64,000 bases of DNA from Lampris incognitus (taxonomy: Eukaryota > Chordata > Actinopteri > Lampriformes > Lampridae), in the NCBI RefSeq assembly GCF_029633865.1, contig NC_079212.1, positions 84,550,172 to 84,614,171 on the forward strand. Reading direction: 5' to 3'. Positions 11,601-23,600 of the stretch are shown here, piece by piece. Made by a program: the position numbers and the translations under genes. The notes beneath the pieces were generated by a model. It worked only from the letters and a program-made list of their open reading frames with translations. It ran no database searches and was not told the DNA's origin. Numbering within the stretch: position 1 is the first letter of the stretch; every line of letters starts with the position of its first letter.

Positions 11601-14600
11601 CATTGCCATTTAAGAAATCACGTCACCATCTTGAGAAAAAAAACAGGAACAGAAATCAGGAACACTTTGTCATTTCACTTCATGCACTTGCGTACATGAA
11701 ATGAAACGAAATGCCATTTCCCCCAGCCCACAGCAGTACAACACAAAGACAACACACCCAAAAACTACAAGAACACACATACCCAAATTAACACATACCC
11801 AAACTAAACAAAAAAATCACTTTCCAAGGGAACGAACGCCAGCCAGGATGACTGTCAGAACCGCTGGTCTGCATGGGTTAGCAGTTAGCTTAACCCGCCC
11901 TGCTTCCGCATCCTGTCAGACCACCCAAGGCGTAAACGCAGAGGGCGCAGCTCCAGGTAGGGGCCGTGGTCCCCGGGCCCACCGGACGAAGCAGACCAAG
12001 CTCTCCCAGCTGATCCAGTGCCAGCTCTCCCAGCCAGACACCCTCGACACACCTTCCCCGCACTCTTCACGACAACGTCAAAAACACCACAGTCAATGCC
12101 AGGTGAGGCCGTCGCCAGACCGCCCTCGGTTTTATTGGAACTGCCGGTCTGCATGGGCTAGCAGTTAGCTTAACCTGCCTCGCTCTCCCAGCTGATCTGA
12201 TCCAGCGCCAGCTCTCCCAGCCATCAAACGAAGACAAAACTTAGACGTGGACTAAGACACTGCATGGATGGTACTGGGTAAGGCCACTACAAAAATGAAT
12301 TCACGCCGCCATCTTCCGACACCGGAAGCGGAAGAATAATGCAAACAATAATGGATGGAGAGATAGGTGGATGAGAGCGATACTTTTTGATTTTTGCGCT
12401 CAGGGACATTTAGATATAATTTTTCTCGAGTAACACACAGACATGGGTGGGGATTGGAACTGCACTGCAGGTTTCACACTGGACAGAATAAGTGAAGAAC
12501 CACATTTATAATCTTCCATCACTTTATCCAGTTCATTATCACAATTTGATTTAATTGATGCTTACAGAATAAAAACAGCAGACATGACACATGGGTGAAG
12601 GTTTGAGGGAACAGGGTCAGTGCTGCAGGGCCAGGCAGGCTGTACATCACCAGACACCTCAACACCAGGTCAGTCAGGAGTAACCTGTTTCCAGCTGGTT
12701 TTACACATCACCACTTAGTCAGTGTTGTTTTATGTCTTTCACCAACAAAAAATACAAATCTTTCTGGCATTTTAATGTGAAATGACTACAGGATAGTTCT
12801 TTTTGTAAAAAAAAAGTTACTTTTTGGAGAGGGATAAAAGCACATTTTTATTAATGATTTCCCAGAAATAGGCTCCGATTGTCATATTAAATTATATGCA
12901 GATGATACTGTGATTTAGGCCCTGTGATGGCCTAGCGGCCTGTCCAGGGTGTCTCCCCGCCTGCCGCCCAATGACTCTGCTGGGATAGGCTCCAGCATCT
13001 CCGCGACCCTGAGAGCAGGATAAGCGGTTTGGATAATAGATGGATGGATAAAAGCACAGTTTGACTCTAAGGGCCCTTTCACACTTATGTTGTTTAGTCC
13101 GGACTTTCAGACTTTCCAGAAAAGTCCGAACCAGATTGCCAGGTCTGAAACCTCTTGGACCAGGGTACAGGGATCAAAGACTCGGTCTTTGGTCCAAGCT
13201 CAGGAGGTAGTCTCGGTTCAGACCAAGGTTCATGAATGTCTAATGTGAAATCAAAGGTTCGGACTTTCGGATCAATCATAGGAAGTGATAAAACAAACAC
13301 AAACAGTAACACCTAGCAACAGCGAGCGCGCCTGGCAACAACGAGCGCACCTGGTAACAACAAGCGCACCTGGCGGCAACAACGAGCCAAAAGTTAAAGT
13401 CAAGGTCCGCTGGTATGAAAGCAAAAGTCCTGAACCTAATGACTGTAAAATAACAGATGTGAAAGCACCAGAACCAGACTCTGGTTCACTTTCAAGTGTG
13501 AAAGGGACTTAAGTCAATTAACAGATTAAAAATGAGTTGCCATAGCAGTTTGCACTCTTATACCTGTTTTATGTGAGCCTACTTAAACTACAATTCAAAT
13601 AAACTGCTTTGGAATACATTTAAATTGAATGCATTTTTTGTATATTTTGTTCTTTTTATAAGTGTGTCTTATAAGTGTGGTTTACTATAGCCTGATGTAA
13701 CCTTACATGTAATACCAACAACAGGTCAGCTCGGGTCGGAGAACCCAGAGCTCTAAATGGAATTATTTAACATTAACATCAAATGTAAATGCAGTATGTC
13801 TTCAGTACAAAATCAAATGTACTTTTTCACACAGATGTAAGCACAAAGCTAGGTGGCTAGTGGCTCCTCCCAGTTCCCCTTCCCCCTGAACAGGCACCCT
13901 GATCGACCAGAGGAGGCGCTAGTGCAGCAACCAGGACACATACCCACATCCGACTTCCCACCCACAGACACGGCCAAATGTGTCTGTAGGGACACCCGAC
14001 CAAGCCGGAGGTAACATGGGGATTCGATCCGGCAATCCCTGTGTTGGTAGGCAACAGAATAGACCGCCATGCTACCCGGACATCCCCTAACTGGCATTTC
14101 TACCATCGATGGAGATACTCTCCATATTCTCTGGTTGATATTTTTGACCGGGTACAATGAAAACCGGTGTTGCAGTGAACACGTTCCTACTCGAGCAGCA
14201 AAAAGGACTGAAACGTGATGACGATGTGGCCATGCTTATGTTGGACAGCTGATCTACCAATTCTCCAATCAATGTCATAGCAGAAGAGGGTTCCATATAG
14301 TCTGATGAAGTTCAATACGTTAGATTGATAAAATGTATATAGATGATCAGCAAATGTGGGGTTGGTAGTTGAAACATGCCTCTGTGTGTCTTTCCAGGAC
14401 CTGATGCGACAGTTGCTGTGTGGTCTGGCGTTCCTTCACTCTAACCGTGTGATGCACAGAGACCTGAAACCAGAGAACATTTTGGTGACCAGCCAGGGCC
14501 AAGTGAAGCTGGCTGACTTTGGACTAGCCAGGATCTACAGCTGCCACATGGCCCTCACTCCTGTAGTAAGAACTCACTGAAAGTCTTCACCTCAATTTGT

Positions 14601-17600
14601 TTTGACTAAAGAGCAACTGAGTCCAACAGCACTTTAATGCTACCATCTGAAGGTGAAAAACCATCTGTGAGTGTCGGGCTGAGCTCGGGACCAAGGGATG
14701 TAAGCATAGCAGGATAAACACTGCTGTAGATCATAACATAGATATATGTTTCCATTCAATTGTCCAGCAACTTTAAATTTAGATTTAAGCGAGCTTTTCT
14801 AAAGTCGTAAAAACTTGAATGCAAATTAGTTTGGTTTCAAAATCCGGCAGATCTGTTTAGGTGACTAAAACCGTGAACATGGTATCCTACATTATTTGTC
14901 CATACTTCACCACCCATGACAAAGATGGACCAGTTAAGATTAAGAAACAGCTGTTATGTGATAACATTTTGTTTGCATTTCATTTTTTAATCCAGCAAAC
15001 GCATTTCGGTCGGACATTTAGTACAAAGTCTTTTTCGATAAAAGCAAAAACCACCTCAAGCGAGCATATGAAGCTTTTTGCGATATTTAGGATGCTTTTT
15101 AGAACAGTGGTGTTTCTATTCAGCCTTGTTCCATTAGATATTATCTCAAAATTTTCAAAGAACTGGCTGGATGGACATGCCGCTAATGATGGTTCATTTG
15201 ATTCAGGAGTGGTATATGAACCAGAATGGACAAAACTTTTGACTGATGTCAGTGCTGGTTCCTAGCCACGCCTAAATCAAACGGACCATCATTATTGGCT
15301 GCAGCACTTGTCCCATCACTTTTATGCCCCTTTTCCACTACTTGGTACCGGCTCAACTCGACTCGACTGGACTCGCTTCACTTCTGTGTCGTTTTCCATT
15401 ACCGTAACAGTACCCCTCAGTGTACCCGCGCCAGTCTTTTTTGGAACCTCGACAAAGGTGGTACCAGAAAAGTGGTAACAGTTAGCAAAATGCTGGTACC
15501 TTCCAGTAATGGAAAATTAAAAAAGGGTGAGTCGAGTTGAGCCGGTACCAGGTAGTGGAAAAGGGGCATTACATGGTGGTCTGTCTGTTGTGGATCTGTG
15601 GTTTTTGAATTGGATTTCTTTATTTGGCGGGGGGGCCTGTAGGCTATAAGCCATGCCAGAGCCTACAGGTTATCGCAGTGGATGAAATTCAGTGACATCG
15701 ATCCCTTACCTCAGAGCCTACAAGTGAGTGAGTGAGCGAACAAGTGGCCAGACCTGGTAGCGATGTCATGAAGATTACAGGGGAGAGACTAGCGTGGATT
15801 TCTGCAGTGACCGGTGATACTACTGCCTCATATGGAAGAGTGAATAGTGATCACTCCGGCAACCCCCCCACCCCACCCCAACCACCCCACCAGGGTTATT
15901 ATAGTTAACGAGGACTAAAACTAAAACTAGCAGCGAAAAAATAATTTTGTTAACTGAAATAAAAATAAAAAGGACAGTTTAAAAAAAAACGAAAACTAAA
16001 TAAAAACTACAATGAGGAATGCAAAACGAGCTAAAATGAAACAGAATTGCAGATAAAATCAGCTTCGTTTTCGTTGTCGTTTTGTTTTCTCCCTCGGCTT
16101 CGACTGTCCTGTTCAGTTTGACTTCTTGAGATAACAGGCTAGTTCCTGAAGGTGACAGCATAGCGGATGCCGGCTGCCACATAATGCAGAAGAAGAAGAT
16201 GCTTGATGCGCAATTTACGTTTTTTTTTTTAGAAATGGCCAAAGTTCCAGGAAGAAAACGTCACAGCCCAATATGGGAATATTTTGAATATGACCCCGTA
16301 GTAGATAAAAGTAAATGTGTCGTGATGAAGAGTGATGGGGACATTTGTGGGATAAAAGGAAAAAAATCCCACTAATTTGAAAGTCCACCTTAGAAGCTCT
16401 CACAGAGAAGCACACGAAAAGTTCCAGGAGTTGACGGAGCAGGAGACGGCTCACGTAAGCTCACAGTCAGACAGATGCACCACATCAAGACCTCCACAAA
16501 CACAGCAAACCTTAGCTCAGTGCTTTTCACAGGACAGTACATGGTGTGCTACCACACAGGAACATCATAAGCGTGAGCAGGCAATGGTTCAAATGTTCAT
16601 TGACAGTGGGCTTTCCACAAGACTGTGCGACAATACTTGGTTCAAACAATTCTGCCGATAGTTAGAGCGCAGGTTTGGAACTCCAGGGTCTGCCTGATTT
16701 AACAGCCTAATGGGGGCAAAAATTAAAACGGCCACCGAAAAACTGAAAGATATTGTCAGAGAGGCTAGGAGATTGACTTTGTGTGTCGATGGATGGAGCA
16801 AATGAGGACGGACAGCAGCATTTCTTGGAATATCTGCTTGCTTTTACCACCCTCCCACCGGCAAGGCACAGCATGTATTGTTAAATTTACATCGTTTAGA
16901 TCATCCACACACTGGCGAGTCGATCACCCGCTGCACAGACCTGACGTTGGAAAGATGGGACATAAGTGACGACAAAGTGCTGCTAGTCATAACCGACAAT
17001 GGCAGCAACATTTTGAAGGCCATACGGCTGTTACGAGACGGAGGAGGACAGGTGGAAGATCCTCAAGGCACCGACTCTCAATCGTAAACCCAATTGTATG
17101 GACACGGAGGCTGACGACACAGACACTGAGTTGTCAGATACAGAGGAGAAGGTTTTTGGTAAGGATGTGTATTTAGCTAACAAACTAGTTTTTGTATTTA
17201 AGATGTCTACATATTTGATTGTTTCCATAAGTCTGTGTTTTCAGATTTATTTTTAGATTTTTGTGATTTTTAGAACTGGAGAACCTTTTGGAGAATGAGG
17301 AGAACAACAAATTCCAGAGAATGCCCTGTCTGGCTCATACCTTGCGGCTCACACTAAAAGATGCAATGAAGCACCCAGGTATTGAATCCACCATACTGAA
17401 GGCAAGACATCTGGTTCATGCTGTACGGAAGTCATCTGTTGCAAATGGTGAGAAGATGTGGCAAAACTCTCATACAGGACTGCAGCACACGCTGGAATAG
17501 TACCCTAGATATGATCAAACGACTGCTGGAGACAAAAGGAGAACTCAATCAGGTGCTGTAGGACTTGAGTATGGACACTGTCCTCACAAGTGACTGGGCA

Positions 17601-20600
17601 AAGCTTGAAAAGCTACTCAAATTGTTTGAGCCTTTTGCTGTGCACACTGACCAGCTCCAGAATGACGGCCAGTCCTTGTCTCATGTTGTGCCATGCCTTT
17701 TGAACCTGGAGGCACACCTACTTTCCACCACTGTTGTTCTGAAGCCTGTCCCTCAATTGTTGCTGAGGTCTCTGAGAGATAGGTTTGCTGGCATTCTCAA
17801 CCCTGACTGTTGCAGCTTCGATGCCACTGCAGCAAGATTCTGCCTCGTGGACCCCAGTGTGTCATTTGTTCTGCACTCACCAGAACTGAAATCTTTGCAG
17901 AAGGCAGCACAGTGCTTTGTACTGATCCTAGCAGGACAGTGTCATCCAACCACAGACGAAAATGCCCCAAGGGCCACTGAAACTGCCTCACCAGTGCCCT
18001 ATGCCCTCAAGAGATACTCCTATCTTGCGTCCTGCCTGGAAGGGAGCAGGTCAGGCAATAATGTCATGAACTCGCCATCAAGTGAGATGACAAGGTACAT
18101 GGATGAGATCCAGCAAGGAATTGTCTGTGACAGCCCACTGGATTTTTGGAGGGCAAGGGAAGCTATCTATCCAAGAATTGCCCCAGTGGCTTCAGATTTA
18201 CTCAGTGCCCCTGAACAAAAAGTTACTTGACTAAAGATATGTGGTGGGAGTGGTACGTGTGCCTGTGTGTTCCTGTGTGTATATGTGTGTGTTTTGTTAG
18301 TCATCTCAACAATGGAGACTCACAAATGACACCGTCCCTTCTGCTTTCACACCACTTCACCCCTAAGGTCCTGGAAATTTGGATTTCTGGAAGTTTAATT
18401 TTGACTTTTATTTGTTTTAAGGAGGGGATCTTTGACATGCTGCTCATTAAGTCTAAGAATACGCGTGATGTGTTTTCTTAAAGGTTTAAAAAAAGAAACA
18501 TTTTACCTTGTTTCTAGAGGTTCACATCTTTTGAAACTGTTTTTGTGTATTATGGTTGTTCCACAACTTCATTCTGGCTATTAATGCAGACCATGTAAGG
18601 TTTGGCTTTTGATTTAGCTCCAGGTGATAATTACTGAGCTCTGCTGTGGGCTCAGCATTGCTAATGGTTACAAAATAAAATAATAAAATGGCTTTGCACA
18701 ATATGGTACCTTTAATAAACAATGCTTTTGTAACCCATATTTGGTGTCATGTGTTCGTTCATCCGTTTCAGCTTGTATAAATCAAGGCTTTCCTCATAAT
18801 ACCCGAAAAACTAAAACTAAACTAAAACTAGTCAATTCCTCAAAATAAAAATAAAACTACTTAATCACTTGTTTAAATTAACTAAAACTAAACTGAAATT
18901 TAAAAAAACAAACTGAAAAGCTAAATAAAAATAAAAACTAATGACAATTTCAAAACTATAGTAACTGCAACCCACCTAGCCTGATGACGACTGCCAGCCA
19001 GTCAGTCCTGTCTCTTAATACCCAGGGGAGGAGGTGGTGGTGGGGGAGGGAGGGTAGGGTGTATATAAGGTAGAAGGGGTGAGAGAGAGAGAGAGGGGGA
19101 AGGCTGTTGAGGGAATAGGTGGATAAGGTAGGAGGGGTGAGGGAATAGGTGGATAGGGTAGAAGGAGTGAGGGAATGGGTGGATAGGGTAGAAGGAGTGA
19201 GGGAGAGGGGGAAGGTTGCTGAGTGAATACAGAGAGGAGGAGAGCGAGAAATGAAAAGGCAGAGTGAAACATGAAACGAGTGGCAGAAAAGTTGGAAGGA
19301 AAGACGCAGATGGGGGACAAGGGAGATAAAGGAAGAAGGGTAAGGTGGAGGATAGAAATGAGGCCAGAGCAAGGAAGAGGAGGAAAACTATTCCTCTGTC
19401 TTGTCTATCTGTTTTAAACTTTAGATGAATGTCTTGTGTCTTGTGTTTTCTCCTTGTTATAATGATTAAGCATATATCTGTTTAAATATGTAAAGAAAAG
19501 AGAGGTGTATGTTTCTTCATAATAAAACAAGATGGTGATAAACTCATAATAAAGGGGGGGTGGTACAGGGTTAAGCTGCTCTTTAAAATGCTCACAGATG
19601 TTTACTATTTAAACACAGTCCTCCTCACTGTTACTGCTAATTGTCCAAGAACTTTTCACAAGCTTGTTGCTCTTCCAAACAGCTTAAATTAAAGAATCAT
19701 TAAGGTGGGCGTTTGGGTAGCGTGGCGGTCTATTCCGTTGTCTACCAACACGGGGATCGCCGGTTCGAATCCCCGTGTTACCTCCGGCTTGGTCAGGCGT
19801 CCCTACAGACACAATTGGCCGTGTCTGCGGGTGGGAAGCCGGATGTGGGTATGTGTCCTGGTCACTGAACTAGCGCCTCCTCTGGTCGGTCGGCACGCCT
19901 ATTCAGGAGGAGGGGGAACTGGGGGGAATAGTGTGATCCTCCCACGCGCTACATCCCCCTGGTGAAACTCTTCACTGTCAGGTGAAAAGAAGCGGCTGGC
20001 GATTCCACATGTGTGGTAGGAGGCATGTGGTAGTCTGCAGCCCTCCCCGGATCAGCCGAGGGGATGGAACAGGGACTGGGACGGCTCGGAAGAGTGGGGT
20101 AATTGGCCAAGTGCAATTGGGAAGAAGGGGGGGGGGGTAAATCCCCTCAAAAAAAGAAAAGCAAAGCACAATTTTTTGTCCTCTTACTTGCCTGATTTTT
20201 ATGTGAGGGACTGTACTTGTGTTTCTCAGGTGGTGACTCTGTGGTATCGACCTCCTGAGGTCCTCCTGCAGTCCACATACGCCACGCCGGTGGATATATG
20301 GAGCACTGGCTGCATCTTCGCGGAGATATTTAGACGCAAGTGAGTGAGATGGAGCACAGGCAGTTACACGAGGCACACACACATCAGTGTTATCCAAAGG
20401 AGTTTAATCAAGTGCAGCTGGACTTGGTATATATCCGTGAAGACGTTTCACCTCTCATCCAAGAGGGTTCCTCAGTTCGTGCCTTTCTGACTAGACCAAG
20501 CTAGTCTGACTGGCTGGTGATGAGACTCAGAATTTATCCTCTTGGAATCGTTGTCAGAGCTGTTGATGTCCATGGCTCTCTGTGTCCCGATGTTTACCAA

Positions 20601-23600
20601 CGCCCGTCGCTAACATCAGTGTTTTTAATAAGGACAGCTGTTTACGTGGAGCCAGGTTTAATGAGGTTGCAGCTGTAACTTTTAAACTGGGGAAAGTCCA
20701 ACACGTATGTGACTTATTTCCAGTGATGGCTTAAGCCAGAAGAAGTATGTGATTTAGATCCAGTAATGGCTTAAGCCAGAAGAAGTATGTGATTTAGATC
20801 CAGTGATAGCTTAAGCCAGAAGAAGTATATGATTTAGATCCAGTGATGGCTTAAGCCAGAAGAAGTATATGATTTAGATCCAGTGATGGCTTAAGCCAGA
20901 AGAAGTATGTGATTTAGATCCAGTGATGGCTTAAGCCAGAAGAAGTATGTGATTTAGATCCAGTGATGGCTTAAGCCATCAGAAGTATGTGATTTAGATC
21001 CAGTGATGGCTTAAGCCAGAAGAAGTATGTGATTTAGATCCAGTGATGGCTTAAGCCAGAAGAAGTATGTGATTTAGATCCAGTGATGGTTTAAGCCAGA
21101 AGAAGTATGTGATTTAGATCCAGTGATGGCTTAAGCCAGAAGAAGTATGTGATTTAGATCCAGTGATGGCTTAAGCCAGAAGAAGTATGTGATTTAGATC
21201 CAGTGATGGCTTAAGCCAGAAGAAGTATGTGATTTAGATCCAGTGATGGCTTAAGCCAGAAGAAGTATGTGATTTAGATCCAGTGATGGTTTAAGCCAGA
21301 AGAAGTATGTGATTTAGGTCCAGTGATGACTTAAGCCAGAAGAAGTATGTGATTTAAATCCAGTGATGACTTAAGCCAGAGCTGAAATTCATTACAAGTT
21401 TAAAGATTCTACTGAATATGTTAACAAAACCAACGAATACAAGATAGATTCTAGATCATGTGAGGATAAACCATACAAAACAGGTGCAGTACATTATGAA
21501 CAGAACATGTGTTCATGAACATGCATGATCATTTAACCTACAAACCATATACACCAGCAGTAACCATGTGCTTTTGAGAGCCACGTGTACACATGTGTAC
21601 ACATGCCGTCGCACCTTTTCAAGTTTTAGATCACAGAAGGTTGAATCAGGTCATGTGGACACAACGTTTATCAACAGATATGTTTCATCATCATCTAAAG
21701 CCCCTTTCACACTGGCCAAAAACCCGCTAACATCCGATAACATCCGCCTTTGGTGGTCGGTGTAAAAGGGTACAATCGGAATTCACTCCCGGGTCAAGTG
21801 ACTCTGCAGTAGTCACGGGTATTTATTGGTTCCACCTCCGATTGGCGTTGATGTAAACGCAACACCCGGGTGGACACGCTGATTTGCGCAATGATGTAGC
21901 ACCATTGTCAGCGCGTCATAAAATCGCGCCGGTGACTTTATGCCAGCTTGTGTGCCATCTCAGCCACAAATTCGATCCATCTTCGTTCAAGCAGCGCTCG
22001 AACATGGTTCAGTCTGCGTTGAGTTGTATGATTTGAAAGAGAGACTGAAGTTCAAGATATAAAAATATAACATTAACCACCGTCTCGCTGGCTTCCATGC
22101 TGCTTTCTACTGTTCACTTCCCTGTTTTCCGGCGCGGTCATGACATCATGAATGTCATGAAGTATGCCTGGAAGCCCGTTCTGATTGGTCCAGCTTCATC
22201 CCTGAGACGGCAGTCTATACAACGCCTCATTTACAGTGTCGCGCCATCTAGTGGTGGGATTAGTGTATTGCATTCATCTGTATGAAGGCCATGGTGACCC
22301 AGGGTTCGAGAACCCCAGTGCTGTCAATGACAAACTTTTCTAAATGGTGATCCAGAGAAAGCAAGTTCACTATTATAAAAGAGGCAAATGTAGTAGTTGC
22401 AGTAATAACACTGCAGTATTTTTCAAAACAAAGTTGCCAGACAAGCGGAGGAGTAAAAGCACAAGAGAAGCTGATAGAATCATGAAGAACATGGTGCTGC
22501 AGACCTGAAGACCACATTAGTGAATACGAGTAATTCTCTAAAAGTGGGATTTAAGAGATTTAAACGATGCAATTGAGTTCGTGAGGCAAGGCAACTGATA
22601 CAGCACGCTTCATACACAAAGGCAGTTAAAAGTGCTTTACAGAGAACCACAGGAAGACGTCACAAAAGAGACAAAGGAGCAAAATACAAATAAACAATAT
22701 TAAAAGAATAATATAAAGAATGATAAACAGAAATTAATGGCTAAATGGAGTATAAAAAAAACCTAATAATCAAACGGCACTCGAATGATCCAGTGTGGTC
22801 TTGTCAGTCTGCTGTGGCAACCCCTGAGAGACGGGGAACAAGCTGAAAGAAGAAGAGTCAAACAGAGTTAAAGTGTAAGGAACCATTATCCTGCAGATTT
22901 TCATTGTAACCCTGCATAGATAGCCTTGCTTGTACTTACTCAACCAATGATCTCACGGCACTTAATTATGCAAGGTGTGCAACATCTGACATAATTCATT
23001 GCTGATTGGTTGAATAACTACAAACAGGTACCTATTCAGGGTTGCAAAGAAAATCTGCAGGATAGGGGTTCCTTGAGGACTGGGTTGGGAAACACTGATT
23101 TAGTGAAATGCAGTGGTGAACATAAAAGTTTTAACCTGGAGTTAATTGTACTCATGCCTGGGCCAAATCTGACCTCAGGTACCTTGTTCCAGTTGTGAGC
23201 TGCATGCTGACTAGATGCTGCTGCAGCATGTTTGGTTTTTAACTGTGGGAACTGTCAGCAGAACAGCGTTTGTTGTCCTAGGAGGTCTGGGAGGTTCACA
23301 TGTTAAAATAGTTGGATCTCTTTCCAGATCTCTGGGGCCCTTACAGAGAGCGCCGGTCCCCTTGGGCTTTAATCTGGGTTTGGGAGGAGGGCCCTATCAG
23401 AAGATCTCAGGGCGTTTTGGCTCACTAGGAGTTAAAAAGTCATTCATGGAGCTGGGGGCTAGCCCCAGCCGAGCCTGGAAAGTAATCATTATAATCTTCA
23501 GGTCAATTCTAAAATTAACTTGCAGCCAGTGTAAAGATGCTAAACATAGGAGTGATGTGCTCATCAGATCTTGCTGAAATTATTGCTGCTACACTTGGAT

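Noticed and set aside
19015-19372. Pro/Leu/Ser repeat protein on the minus strand
   Set aside because: It is the translation of a purine-rich 30-bp tandem repeat inside a cdk4 intron.
19706-19800. tRNA gene suggested by A/B-box-like sequence (also at 3237, 24340, 48407 and 59398)
   Set aside because: The tRNA-like part is always followed by the same body and A-rich tail and recurs many times. These are SINE heads, not tRNA genes.
20706-21380. Regular 40-bp repeats as a possible CRISPR array
   Set aside because: Units are contiguous with no unique spacers, and the genome is eukaryotic. It is a minisatellite.
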